Shown in pieces: positions 37,001-44,067 of a stretch of 55,933 nucleotides of DNA. The position numbers were made by a program, and so were the translations under genes. Position 1 is the first letter of the stretch, and every line of letters starts with the position of its first letter. Under the pieces are notes generated by a model that was not told the origin of the DNA, ran no database searches, and saw only the letters and a program-made list of their open reading frames with translations. This DNA comes from a virus, in IMG/VR virus record IMGVR_UViG_3300032331_000244, positions 1-55,933 of that record; one strand, written 5' to 3'.

Positions 37001-39548
37001 TACTGCTAACATCACTGGTAATGCTAACGTTGGTAACATAGGTGCTACTCAAGGTATATTCAGTACAAGTGCTAACATTCCATTAATCATTAGCGGTACA
37101 AGTAATATTACACTTACATCAGGTGCTAATGTTTCAACATTCATTGGTGGAAATGCAACTGCTCAATTCGTAGTTACAGCAACCGGCGCAAACATTCCGG
37201 GTACCGCAAACATAACTGGCTTAATCACAGGTGGTAATATATCTACTACTGGTGCCAACGGAACTGTTACTGCAAATAATCACACTGTAACTGGTGCCGC
37301 AACTGGTAACATGAACGTTACTACGGTTACAGGTAATTTAGGTTTAAGATCAATATCAACAACATATACTGATAACGTAGTAGCAGCACTTGGTACATTA
37401 CCTATTGCAGCAGCACATGCTATTGCTACGCCAACGTATTCAACAACAGCTGCCGGTATCGTAACAGCAAACAACGCAGCAACATTCTATATACAAGCGG
37501 CACCAATTCCTACAGCAAATTTTGTATTTGGTAGTTCTAATGCTAATGCTTGGTCATTATATGTTGGTGGTGGTAACAGTTTCTTTGGTGGAAATATTGT
37601 CGGTACACTAGCAAACGGTAATAGTAATATTAGTATCGCAGCAGCAAATGCAAACGTTAACATATCAGCAGTTGGTGTTGCTAACGTACTAGTTGTTACT
37701 GGTACTGGCGCTAACATTGCGGGTACTGGTAACTTTACAGGTAATTTAACAGCAGCGGCACATTATGGCCCATTAGCAAACACTACAAGTAACGTTAGCA
37801 TACCGGCAGCAGCAGGAAACGTTAATATATCAGTCGGTGGTACGGCAAACGTACTAGTCTTGACTGCTACCGGTGCTAATATTCCGGGCACTGCTAACGT
37901 GGTTGGTTTAATCACCGGTGGGAATATTTCAACTACTGGTGCAAATGGCACAGTTACTGCAAATAATCATACAATAACTGGCGCAGCAACTGGTAACGTT
38001 AACGTTGGTACAATAGCAGGTAATGTAGGATTAAGGGCAGTATCCGCAACTTATACTGATAATCAAGCAGCAGCAACCGTAGCTAACGCAGCAATACATG
38101 CAATTGCAACTCCAACAATAGTTGGTTCAAATGCAATGATTTATACGAATATGGCAACATTCTATATTCAATCGGATGTAACGGCAAGCGGTGCCAATGC
38201 TACTATAACTAACAACTATGCATTGTTTGTTGCTCAAGGTAACAGTTTCTTTGGTGGCAACATCATTGGTACATTAGCAAATGGTAATAGTAATGTAAGA
38301 ATTGCTACTCCAAATGCAAACGTTGTTATCTCAGCAGTTGGTGTTGCCAACGTACTAGTTGTTACTGGTACTGGCGCTAACATTGCGGGTACTGGTAACT
38401 TTACAGGTAATTTAACAGCAGCAGCATATTATGGTCCATTAGCAAACACTACGAGTAATGTTAACATACCTGCAGCAGCAGGAAACGTTAACATATCAGT
38501 CGGTGGTACGGCTAACGTATTAGTTGTCACCGGTACTGGTGCAAATATAACAGGTACTGCTAACATCACTGGTAATGCAAATGCAGCTAATTTTGGTACT
38601 GGTACTGCTGTTATCACTACTGGTAACATCACTACAATCAATAGTGGTTTAATGCAAAATGGTACTGCTAATATTACTATTACCAGTAATGGTAATATTT
38701 CTATATTTGCTAATGCTAACGCAACTGCTGCATTGGTAATTGCTAATAGTGGTATAAATGTACCTGGGTATTCTAACGTAGTTGGTTCAATCACCGGTGG
38801 TAATATCTCAACGACTGGTGCTAATGGTACTGTACAAGCAAATAACTTTACTGTGACTGGTGCAGCGACTGGTAATATGAACGTTGGAACAGTTACAGGT
38901 AATTTAGGTTTTAGATCAATATCTACTACTTATACAGATAACATAGCAATTTCATCAGGTACAATACCTGTTGCAGCAGCACATGCTATTGCTACTCCTA
39001 CATATGCGGCAACAAACTCTGTAGTAACAGCAACCAACGCAGCAACATTCTATATTCAAGCAGCACCAATTCCTACAGCATCAATGGTATTTGGTAGTGC
39101 TAATGCTAATGCTTGGGCAATGTATGTAGGTGGAGGTAACAGTTACTTTGGTGGTAACGTTCGTGTAACAGCAGGCGGTATTACTTCTAACAACAGTACT
39201 GCAGGTGTTGGATACGCTGCGGGTGCCGGTAGTACAGGTACTCAGGGAACTAACCGTAATACTGCTGTTGCAATGACTGCTCCATGCGTATCTGGTTCAA
39301 TAACATTGTTCAGTACCACAACTCTTGCTAATACATGGAATAACTTTGCTGTATCTAACGTAGTATGTACAACATCAGATATAGTTATATTGAATATGCG
39401 TTCTGGCGGAAGTTTGAACAGTTATACGTTTGATATTGTATCAGTGGGTGCTAACACATTTACTATACAGGTATACAATGCAGTTGCTGTTGTGTCAGGT
39501 GAAGCCCCAGTACTTGGATTTGCAATTATTAAGGGTGCAGTATCATAA
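31023..39548 (+). CDS. Second giant repetitive tail fibre protein (2841 aa)
   Basis: It starts with 'INVNYPVPGVNNNSQGFRDN', 'FASIVTNLNTAGAELTDLQN', an N-terminal attachment-like region I associate with T4-like aquatic phage fibres. A ~330-residue head region with 'GDVAVDNTYLYICSD' follows. The shaft uses the same 'NGNSNVNIPAANGNVNISAV', 'GNANILVVTGTGANITGTAN' repeats as fibre 1 and then seven copies of the ~105-residue module (34615-39150), each ending near 'GNSFFGGNIIG'. The last ~130 residues form a distinct tip domain with 'GVGYAAGAGSTGTQGTNRNT' and an end like 'APVLGFAIIKGAVS', a C-terminal domain common among phage fibres. It is probably a trimer working with fibre 1 in host recognition. 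Confidence 0.85.
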   Translation: MSTINTNPINVNYPVPGVNNNSQGFRDNFASIVTNLNTAGAELTDLQNKVVVKQALIGTTVNNDMANTLISNASTRSFRATTYNLGGALSGTVLVNTSLADVHYGTVAENTQFNFGSWAPAGTQANVQLNLTVSNSLATIAFSGNVVVDNANNNGTSTLENFVNIDGLVTVTVPYGVTQLNYLITTTDCGSTLYVSPINRPRVATAVQQRTPTPTGMQGDVAGDVAVDNTYLYICSDSFNSGGGNTVVKTATATVSSGNLINVGSTTNLVVSSPIVFTGTTFGGIVANTTYYIKSLDGGGTSITVSEIGYEGVPGSAFAVSTASGTMTATSYNGDIIWRRMGVDSPAGNITIDGNLTVTYAANIGTTLNVVGNSNVGNLGTGGLIVATGNVTGGNLVTGGRLTVTGNANTGNLGTTRILASGNITATQLISNVATGTAPLVVTSTTLVPNLYVARANVASYANITALSSSGTYYPVFVNSSGASGNYALGTDNGLVFNATTNTVTTSFYTGTLTTAAQPNITSVGTLTSLGVNGTVTAVAFTANTGVFTGNGNGLRSIVGANVTGNVGNALYAYSVAVANVVGIGNIATVNLTGSTSTVLYGNGVFATPTTTTSISNGNSNVSIPAANGNVNISAVGNANILVVTGTGVNVAGTLNTGSGNITGGNLIGPLANGNSNVNIPAANGNVNISAVGNANILVVTGTGANITGTANISGNANVGNLGTAQVLATANITAPQLISNVAIGTAPLVVTSTTQVANLAVATAGNVAATLTSTGTAYLPFISATTTGNYPLQSNANFSANLANGYITATGFVGNGAALTDVSATVSNGTSNVSIPSINGNVNIVSAGNTTLAVTGTGANITGTGNFSGNVNAANLIGTGLYTNGTTGNAQIFYDSSNNSVGAFQGNIANYIQTYLWNSNVNANASASFAVYDTVGPTGSNFVDIGILSNTWSNASWTISGASDAYMYSGNSNLAIGTASSSNIIFFTGGTLAANERMRITTTGANITGTGNFSGNLSAANLIGPHANGNSNVNIPAANGNVNISAVGNANILVITGTGVNVAGTGNFTGNLSAAAHYGPLANGNSNVNIPAANGNVNISAVGNANILVVTGTGVNVAGTLNTGSGNINTTGNVSGAFFIGNGSQLTGLTISAGTAITNGNSNVSVVANANVNFSITGTPNVVSVTSGGIITSATNATITANNHTASGAASGNANVSTVTGNLGIRALAATYTDSVVAASTTVANAAIHAIDRPTLTATNASVTFTNAATFYIANSPANSGTTLITNPYSLFVAGGNSFFGGNIIGVLANGNSNVNIPAANGNVNISSAGNANVLTVTGTGANITGTANVSGLITGGNISTTSTDGTVTANNHTITGAANGNSNVSTITGNLGLRSLVTTYNEGNATASEVIANAAIHAIATPTVTATNTNVTATNMATFYIQSAPVQSTNMIITNPYALYVAAGNSFFGGNIIGVVANGTSNITMATSGNVSTFVGGNTTAQLVITSIGANIPGTATIGTANITTVNSSVIQNGNSNVSIVANANVNFGVTGTANVASITAAGIITTAANAAVTSNGFTASGVATGNSNVSTITGNLGIRALFSTYTDNSAISGATIANAAIHAFAAPNLAAANTLVTFTNAATMYIGGAPVANTNATITNPYALFVAGGNSFFGGSVIGTIANGTSNLRMTLNGNVTISAAGASNVFTVTGTGANVTGTANISGNANVGNIGAVNAIITTAANIPLIRSGTSNITLASGGNVSTFIGGNATAQLVVTSIGANIPGTATIGTANITTVNSSVIQNGNSNVSITANANINFNVTSTNIASITTAGILTNSANAAISANNFTATGAATGNLNVGTVTGNLGIRSISAVYSDPTATGAVAYIAAHAIATPTYSTTSSVTAGNAASFYIQAAPANAGALQLSTANSYALFVAAGNSFFGGNIIGGPYANGNSNVNIPAANGNVNISAVGIANVLVVTGTGANITGTANITGNANVGNIGATQGIFSTSANIPLIISGTSNITLTSGANVSTFIGGNATAQFVVTATGANIPGTANITGLITGGNISTTGANGTVTANNHTVTGAATGNMNVTTVTGNLGLRSISTTYTDNVVAALGTLPIAAAHAIATPTYSTTAAGIVTANNAATFYIQAAPIPTANFVFGSSNANAWSLYVGGGNSFFGGNIVGTLANGNSNISIAAANANVNISAVGVANVLVVTGTGANIAGTGNFTGNLTAAAHYGPLANTTSNVSIPAAAGNVNISVGGTANVLVLTATGANIPGTANVVGLITGGNISTTGANGTVTANNHTITGAATGNVNVGTIAGNVGLRAVSATYTDNQAAATVANAAIHAIATPTIVGSNAMIYTNMATFYIQSDVTASGANATITNNYALFVAQGNSFFGGNIIGTLANGNSNVRIATPNANVVISAVGVANVLVVTGTGANIAGTGNFTGNLTAAAYYGPLANTTSNVNIPAAAGNVNISVGGTANVLVVTGTGANITGTANITGNANAANFGTGTAVITTGNITTINSGLMQNGTANITITSNGNISIFANANATAALVIANSGINVPGYSNVVGSITGGNISTTGANGTVQANNFTVTGAATGNMNVGTVTGNLGFRSISTTYTDNIAISSGTIPVAAAHAIATPTYAATNSVVTATNAATFYIQAAPIPTASMVFGSANANAWAMYVGGGNSYFGGNVRVTAGGITSNNSTAGVGYAAGAGSTGTQGTNRNTAVAMTAPCVSGSITLFSTTTLANTWNNFAVSNVVCTTSDIVILNMRSGGSLNSYTFDIVSVGANTFTIQVYNAVAVVSGEAPVLGFAIIKGAVS
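34615..39150 (+). repeat. Seven ~105-aa modules in fibre 2
   Basis: Copies begin near 34615, 35125, 35735, 36555, 37265, 37960 and 38830. Each reads NNxTxTGAATGN, then NVxTVTGNLGIR, a YTD stretch, AAIHAIATPT, ATFYIQxAP and YALxVAxGNSFFGG. Copies 4, 5 and 7 share a variant core ('AAHAIATPTYSTT'), suggesting they arose from each other. Short shaft repeats fill the spaces. Confidence 0.85.
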
Positions 39549-39572
39549 AATATAATGGTTAGCTAAAACCTA

Positions 39573-39580
39573 ACTAAATA
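39573..39580 (+). promoter_or_regulatory. Late promoter variant ACTAAATA, 5 nt before the ATG
   Basis: ACTAAATA, then TTTGA, then ATG at 39586. The arrangement equals that of the small terminase gene, so a leaderless transcript is predicted. Confidence 0.5.
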
Positions 39581-39585
39581 TTTGA

Positions 39586-39849
39586 ATGGAACATCCATTC
39601 TTAGACAGAGCAAAGTTGTCTGAAAAGACACTAGAAGAAATTCAAACCGATCTAACCGGTTTAATGAATAAGTTAAACTTTGCCTACAGAATGGGTAATC
39701 GTCCACTAATCAATCAGCTTACTATGGTAATCGAAAGCTATCGCAGAGAAGCTGGCGAGAAACTTGATCAGGTTATGGAAAAACAAAACCTCAAGAATCA
39801 AGTCTACATACAAAAAGAGGGTGAAATTGGCAACAAAAATAGAACGTGA
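39586..39849 (+). CDS. Small conserved helical protein
   Basis: An 87-residue protein beginning MEHPFLDRAKLSEKTLEEIQ, with 'LMNKLNFAYRMGNRPLINQL' in the middle and a coiled, charged end. I recognise this pattern as a short conserved protein of T4-like phages from aquatic hosts. I know of no assigned function. It is all-helical, with no membrane part. The next gene starts inside its 3' end, so the two are translationally linked. Position after the fibres suggests an assembly or fibre-chaperone role, but this is only context. Confidence 0.6.
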   Translation: MEHPFLDRAKLSEKTLEEIQTDLTGLMNKLNFAYRMGNRPLINQLTMVIESYRREAGEKLDQVMEKQNLKNQVYIQKEGEIGNKNRT

Positions 39850-40423
39850 ATTCGCATTCCAAGCTGCGGTACACTTTGAAGGAAACTTCTTAATGACCGT
39901 ATACGAACTTTCATTGGGCATGGAAGTTGATACAGCATCTATCAAAGAACAAAATATAGCAATGGATAGAATAACTTTTTTCTTAAACGAATGTTTGGAA
40001 AATAGTGTATTCGTAGAACATGCTGATAAAAAAGCTATAGAAAAATATCTGCAAGCAGACATTAAAGTATGTACCCTTCCAGAAGAACCATACGATCAAA
40101 TTATAACCATTCTGTTACTACTTAAACTAAATGCTATTACTGAAGGTAAACTTCATATAAACAGTATCTCACTACGTTCTGGGTTAAGTGATGATGTTAA
40201 ATTTATCTATGATATAGATACTGCTAGTAATCATCCGTTTGGTAATAAATCATGGTGGACAGATGGTAGCACTACAATATCTGACTTAACCAAAACTAAC
40301 AAAAAAGACAAGATAGTTAAACTAATAAAGCAACAACATTGCGATTGGGCTAGTGTTGGATTAGATTGGGAGCAAAAAGAACACATTGCTACAGAAATTA
40401 TTTTTCACGATAAACAACCATAA
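39827..40423 (+). CDS. Conserved phage protein of unknown function (TTG start)
   Basis: A 198-residue protein read from TTG at 39827 (start MATKIEREFAFQAAVHFEG). AGAGG (39816-39820) lies 6 nt before it, the best spacing available. A GTG two codons earlier abuts the ribosome site, and the first upstream ATG (39764) has none. The gene overlaps the previous one by 23 bp in another frame. The protein is mixed alpha/beta, with 'LLKLNAITEGKLHINSISLRS' and a C-terminal 'DWASVGLDWEQKEHIATEIIF'. There is no catalytic signature. It is probably co-transcribed with the preceding small gene. Confidence 0.6.
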   Translation: MATKIEREFAFQAAVHFEGNFLMTVYELSLGMEVDTASIKEQNIAMDRITFFLNECLENSVFVEHADKKAIEKYLQADIKVCTLPEEPYDQIITILLLLKLNAITEGKLHINSISLRSGLSDDVKFIYDIDTASNHPFGNKSWWTDGSTTISDLTKTNKKDKIVKLIKQQHCDWASVGLDWEQKEHIATEIIFHDKQP

Positions 40424-40426
40424 CTG

Positions 40427-40455
40427 TTGATTTACTCAACACTACATGCTACAAT
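40427..40455 (+). promoter_or_regulatory. Sigma-70 promoter giving a leaderless start
   Basis: TTGATT (40427-40432), 17 bp, TACAAT (40450-40455), six bases, then ATG at 40462. The expected start of transcription is the A of the ATG. No ribosome site precedes the ATG. The same layout is found before the dnaJ-like gene. Confidence 0.7.
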
Positions 40456-40461
40456 ACGTAG

Positions 40462-40971
40462 ATGAAAACAGATATGTATGGGCAAATTATTCTCACAGAA
40501 AATGACCTCTGTGATTTATACATGCGTGATCCAATACGAACTATCAAAGGATGTTTCGTAGATAAACAAATAAAGTTAGATGATATTTTTCTATCCAATG
40601 AAAATCTACCTATACTAGTAGAGTATGTTGATAGTAAATTATCATTGGAAGAATTTGACAGTAACAATCAATCACAGTGGCAAATGCCTGTAGAATATCA
40701 AGAAATGGATATTGCTAAATGGGTATTGGACCAATGTAAAAACGAAGAAGAACTGCAACGGGCAGGGGATGAACTATTAAAGTTCCATGACAGGAACATG
40801 TTCCCATTACTACAGTATTTAAAGTATCTTGTTGATACAATGCGTAGAAATAATATTGTATGGGGAGTTGGTCGAGGAAGTAGCGTGGCAAGCTATGTAT
40901 TGTATTTGATAGGAATTCACAGAATAAATAGTTTGTACTATCAATTATCGATAGACGAATTTTTAAAATAA
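40462..40971 (+). CDS. DNA polymerase III alpha (DnaE)-like fragment protein
   Basis: A 169-residue protein whose C-terminal part (about 131-168) contains VGRGSSVAS (136-144), then YVLYLIGIHRINSLYYQL and DEFLK. This matches the GPGRGSAAGSLVAYLLGI...F(E)RFL block at the active-site palm region of bacterial DnaE. The rest of DnaE (PHP, fingers, beta-binding) is absent, so it cannot be a working polymerase. Proteins with this block occur as short conserved genes in T4-like aquatic phages. Roles such as a decoy for the host replisome or a nucleotide/DNA-binding accessory factor are speculation. It has a sigma-70 promoter placed for a leaderless transcript. Confidence 0.6.
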   Translation: MKTDMYGQIILTENDLCDLYMRDPIRTIKGCFVDKQIKLDDIFLSNENLPILVEYVDSKLSLEEFDSNNQSQWQMPVEYQEMDIAKWVLDQCKNEEELQRAGDELLKFHDRNMFPLLQYLKYLVDTMRRNNIVWGVGRGSSVASYVLYLIGIHRINSLYYQLSIDEFLK

Positions 40972-40980
40972 GGAGAAATT

Positions 40981-41352
40981 ATGAGTAATTATAGAACTGC
41001 AATGGGTAAATCTGTTGATATGGGAACATTGATTGCTAGAAATGAAAAGACTAGGGCAGTGGGTAATATGAAAGTTAATGCACGTGGAGACACAATTGAT
41101 GCACACGGAAGAATTATCAAACCCGTAACAGACAAAGTTAGTGATAACTATGCTAAGACTGTAGGTAACCGTTCTGCTAACGTTGTGAAAAAACCTAATA
41201 CATTACAACCAGACGCACCCAAACCAGCAGAGATTGAGTTACCTGACTTAAGTCCAATGGAACGTGAACTTGAAGAATCTTTCGCAGAAGAAGATGTTGA
41301 AATTGAAAAAATAAAAGCAGAAGAAGTGAAGAAAGCAACCAAGAAGAAATAA
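40981..41352 (+). CDS. Conserved charged protein of unknown function
   Basis: A 123-residue protein starting MSNYRTAMGKSVDMGTLIARN, with a 'NMKVNARGDTIDAHGRIIKP' region and an acidic, Lys-rich, likely disordered C-terminus (from about residue 75). It has a strong AAGGAG ribosome site 8-10 nt upstream, so it is probably well expressed. The N-terminal pattern is one I associate with a conserved structural-gene neighbour in T4-like aquatic phages; the function is unknown to me. The stop is 1 nt before the next start. Confidence 0.6.
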   Translation: MSNYRTAMGKSVDMGTLIARNEKTRAVGNMKVNARGDTIDAHGRIIKPVTDKVSDNYAKTVGNRSANVVKKPNTLQPDAPKPAEIELPDLSPMERELEESFAEEDVEIEKIKAEEVKKATKKK

Positions 41353-41353
41353 T

Positions 41354-41764
41354 ATGGAAGAAATTACACTAGACTTTGAAAACACTGACGAAAAGAAACT
41401 AGCATTCGACCCGCATAGATTCAAAAAAAGTCAATTCAAACCAATCGGCGCACATATCATTGTTTATGATATGAGTTTTGATGTTCGTATTACAACTAGT
41501 GGTATACTATTACCCAATGATGATATGAAAAGTGCTGGCATCAGACCTCGCTGGGGAAAGATATACAAGATTGGTGCAGAGAATAAAGACCCTGATTTGT
41601 ATGAAGAACTATGGGTCATGGTAAGTCATGGTCGCTGGACACGTGGAATCGATATCGAAGATGAAACGGGTAAGAAAACATTGCGTAGAGTTGATCCTAG
41701 TGATATACTGTTAGCGTCAGACGAACAAGTATATGACGAAACATTTAGCGACAAGGTGTATTAA
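41354..41764 (+). CDS. 31: GroES-like co-chaperonin (T4 gp31 counterpart)
   Basis: A 136-residue protein with the GroES pattern. 'FKPIGAHIIVYDM' opens the barrel strand, the segment 'SFDVRITTSGILLPNDD' has the place and flavour of the mobile loop that binds GroEL (hydrophobic tripeptide followed by P-x-x), and 'RWGKIYKIGAEN' gives the usual 'G.V..vG.g' strand. The end 'VDPSDILLASDEQVY' resembles the GroES C-terminal 'V..gDiVlf'. T4 gp31 replaces host GroES so that the major capsid protein can fold. The length exceeds GroES (97 aa) and is near gp31 (111 aa), with an acidic N-terminal arm. It overlaps the next gene by 1 nt. Confidence 0.72.
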   Translation: MEEITLDFENTDEKKLAFDPHRFKKSQFKPIGAHIIVYDMSFDVRITTSGILLPNDDMKSAGIRPRWGKIYKIGAENKDPDLYEELWVMVSHGRWTRGIDIEDETGKKTLRRVDPSDILLASDEQVYDETFSDKVY

Positions 41765-42072
41765 TGATAAATTGGTTTAAGCAAAAAGTTATTGGCTGGG
41801 TTAGAGAAGATTGGGATAACGCACGTTCTGACAGGGATGTAAACGTGGCTACAAATAGTATTGGTATTAGTCCTATCAGTAAAGGTCGTAGACTAGATCA
41901 TAATGGTATGAACTTTACTATACATTCAGCTAACGGTGGATATGTAATGGAGTATAATACATATGATCCTAGAACAGATGAACGCAATACTGCACTACAT
42001 CTCATTACTAGTGACCAAGATTTGGGTCAATGTATAGCACACATTATAACTTTTGAAATGCTTAGAAAATGA
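41764..42072 (+). CDS. Conserved small protein of unknown function
   Basis: A 102-residue protein starting at a TAATG junction with the co-chaperonin gene and overlapping gp44 by 4 nt. It has an amphipathic N-terminus (MINWFKQKVIGWVREDWDNA) and a beta-rich centre ('NFTIHSANGGYVMEYNTYDP', 'LHLITSDQDLGQ'), ending in a helix. Tight coupling on both sides indicates a real, co-expressed gene. No motif identifies a role; nearness to the clamp loader suggests replication or folding. Confidence 0.6.
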   Translation: MINWFKQKVIGWVREDWDNARSDRDVNVATNSIGISPISKGRRLDHNGMNFTIHSANGGYVMEYNTYDPRTDERNTALHLITSDQDLGQCIAHIITFEMLRK

Positions 42073-42995
42073 AAAATAAATTATGGGTTGAGTTGTACCG
42101 GCCGAAATCTGTATCAGATTATGTATTCGTAGACGAACGACAAAAACAACAAGTAGAAGGTTGGATACAGAATCAATCTATCCCGCATCTATTGTTGAGT
42201 GGTGACCCGGGTACAGGTAAGACTACACTAGCAAAAGTATTGATACATGAACTTGGTGTAGAAGATTATGACGTATTAGAAATCAATGCTAGTCGTGAGA
42301 ACGGTGTAGCAATTGTGCGTGACAAGATTAATGGTTTCGCACAAACTATGCCTTTCGGTAAGTTTAAAGTGATATTGCTTGACGAGGCTGACTATACTAG
42401 TCCAGAGTTTCAAGCAGCATTGCGTAATGACATGGAAGCATATGCTGATACAGTAAGATTCATTCTTACTTGCAACTATGAACACAAAATCATTCCAGCA
42501 TTGCGTGAGAGTCGTTGCCACAAGTTTCATATTGCTAAACCCGATCGTACAGAATATACCGCAAGGGCAGCAACTGTTCTTGTAACTGAGGGCATTGAGT
42601 TTGATTTAGATACATTGGATAGCTATGTTCGTGTAGCATATCCAGACTTACGTAAATGTCTGAATCAATTACAAGTTAACAGTAGCACAGGTAAACTATT
42701 GCCCCCACAAGCAGAAGGTAACAGTGAACATGAACTATTACTAGAAGCAACTACATTGTTCAAAGCTGGTAAGATTCTTGAAGGGCGGCAGCAACTGATG
42801 CAGTATATTGCATTGTATCCAACACGTATTGAAGATACTTATAAATGGATGTACGATAACTTAGACTTGTGGGGAACACAACAAGAAAAGCGTGATGCAA
42901 GTATTATCTTTATTCGTAATGGTCTTGCACAACTGCCGTTAGTAGGAATACCTGAGATTAGTTTAGCAGCGACATTAGTGGAGTTAACATCGTGA
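42069..42995 (+). CDS. 44: Sliding clamp loader large subunit, T4 gp44-like (AAA+ ATPase)
   Basis: A 308-residue RFC-small-type AAA+ protein. 'LWVELYRPKSVSDYV' opens it, Walker A is GDPGTGKTT (45-53), Walker B is VILLDEADY (101-109), sensor-1 is LTCN (133-136) and the Ser-Arg-Cys arginine finger is at 148-150. The C-terminal collar helices follow. In T4 four gp44 and one gp62 load the gp45 clamp onto primer ends, serving both replication and late transcription (the clamp activates late promoters). No gp62 was recognised in the window. It overlaps both neighbours by 4 nt (ATGA and GTGA junctions). Confidence 0.92.
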   Translation: MKNKLWVELYRPKSVSDYVFVDERQKQQVEGWIQNQSIPHLLLSGDPGTGKTTLAKVLIHELGVEDYDVLEINASRENGVAIVRDKINGFAQTMPFGKFKVILLDEADYTSPEFQAALRNDMEAYADTVRFILTCNYEHKIIPALRESRCHKFHIAKPDRTEYTARAATVLVTEGIEFDLDTLDSYVRVAYPDLRKCLNQLQVNSSTGKLLPPQAEGNSEHELLLEATTLFKAGKILEGRQQLMQYIALYPTRIEDTYKWMYDNLDLWGTQQEKRDASIIFIRNGLAQLPLVGIPEISLAATLVELTS

Positions 42996-43261
42996 GATAT
43001 CTATTGATTGTATTTGTTCGCAAACCAAACGGGCAGATTGATGAACAAGTTTCTATTGCCAAAAGAGTAAGAACATCTGACCTTCAGATGTGCAATGTTA
43101 TCATGGATTATGGTAAAAAGAAAGTTGACAAGTGTGTAGTAGAAGGTAAAGTCGTAGATACCGACTGGAATAAATTAAATGATTACTATAAAAGAATCTA
43201 TCCTACACTAATTGACCAACTAGAAAAAAGCAATACTGAAAGTGAAACATTGAAGAAGTAA
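42992..43261 (+). CDS. Small protein coupled to the clamp loader (GTG start)
   Basis: An 89-residue protein starting with GTG inside a GTGA overlap with the gp44 stop. It has an N-terminal beta-strand (RYLLIVFVRKPNGQIDEQVS), 'SDLQMCNVIMDYGKKKVDKC' and a helical C-terminus. Much too short for gp62 and without its features, it cannot be called the second clamp-loader subunit with any confidence, though the position fits a replication accessory factor. It ends at a bidirectional terminator. Confidence 0.6.
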   Translation: MRYLLIVFVRKPNGQIDEQVSIAKRVRTSDLQMCNVIMDYGKKKVDKCVVEGKVVDTDWNKLNDYYKRIYPTLIDQLEKSNTESETLKK

Positions 43262-43286
43262 AAGAGGGGCAATTGCCCCTCTTTTT
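43261..43286. terminator. Bidirectional rho-independent terminator
   Basis: AAAGAGGGGCAA (43261-43272) and TTGCCCCTCTTT (43273-43284) form a perfect 24-bp palindrome with A and T tracts on either side. The rightward gene ends at its first base, and the PhoH stop codon begins at 43287-43285 on the other strand. Confidence 0.9.
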
Positions 43287-44067
43287 AACTGTACAAGTTT
43301 AGTACATGTTCAATGATGCGGTGCCTTTGAACATCTTTAATGTCAAAAGTACATAATTGCAACCCTGGTATCACCCCCTTCCTCAATCGATTTTGTAAGT
43401 CTAGTAGCCCATTGTCGGCTGATTTTCTATCGGCTTGTTCAATATCACCAGTAATTACAATCTTACTGCCGACGCCGATTCTAGTCATAATCATTTTGAG
43501 TTGACCAGGTGTTGCATTTTGCGCTTCATCTAACACTACCCAACTATGTTTGAAGTTACGACCACGACAGAATGCCAATGGGGCAATCTCTATGATTTGT
43601 TCTTCTAACATGTGGGTTATTTCTGCCTGTGTGTAATACTCACGTAATACATCCATTAATGGTCTTGTCCATGGTTCCATCTTTTGATTGATATCTCCGG
43701 GCAAGAACCCGTGTTTTTCATCGTCTACCCCTACTGCCGGTCTGGATAATATGATTCTATCACATTCACCATCACGCATTGCTTTAATAGCTGCCTGCAT
43801 CGCCAAATAAGTTTTACCTGTTCCCGCAGGACCAGTGACAACAACGATATCCGTGTTCTCATCTAGTAATGCGATAATGTAGTTTTCTTGATTCAGTGAT
43901 TTGGGAACTAACTGTACTGGTCTTTTATTGATGCGTACAGATTTCTGAGCCTGTGAAAAGTCTATTGTTTTTGATTCTTTCATGTAAAAAGTTTGATTTG
44001 TTTTTTTGCTTGTAAAGCGAGGATCTTGCTGGGTAGTGCGTAAAGCACTGGTTTTCCGTTTGCTCAA
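43285..44067 (-). CDS. phoH: PhoH-family ATPase (TTG start)
   Basis: A 260-residue PhoH protein with Walker A GPAGTGKT (79-86), 'DRIILSRPAVGVDDEKHGFLPGD' and Walker B VVLDEAQN (177-184), followed by 'MIMTRIGVGSKIVITGD' and an Arg near the end, all standard for PhoH. PhoH is widespread in marine phages; an RNA-handling ATPase/helicase role is likely, while the older link to phosphate starvation is not proven for phages. The start is TTG (44067), with AAGGAG 8 nt upstream on the minus strand; no in-frame ATG is nearby. It is the only leftward gene in the right half of the window and converges on the clamp-loader operon. Confidence 0.9.
   Translation of the reverse strand: MSKRKTSALRTTQQDPRFTSKKTNQTFYMKESKTIDFSQAQKSVRINKRPVQLVPKSLNQENYIIALLDENTDIVVVTGPAGTGKTYLAMQAAIKAMRDGECDRIILSRPAVGVDDEKHGFLPGDINQKMEPWTRPLMDVLREYYTQAEITHMLEEQIIEIAPLAFCRGRNFKHSWVVLDEAQNATPGQLKMIMTRIGVGSKIVITGDIEQADRKSADNGLLDLQNRLRKGVIPGLQLCTFDIKDVQRHRIIEHVLNLYS

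Noticed and set aside
18326-39548. CRISPR-like direct repeats
   Set aside because: Repeat lengths, spacing and in-frame coding continuity are those of fibre protein repeats. There are no unique spacers of constant length and no cas genes.
42992-43261. Clamp-loader small subunit gp62
   Set aside because: Position fits, but at 89 residues the product is less than half the expected size and shows no gp62 features.
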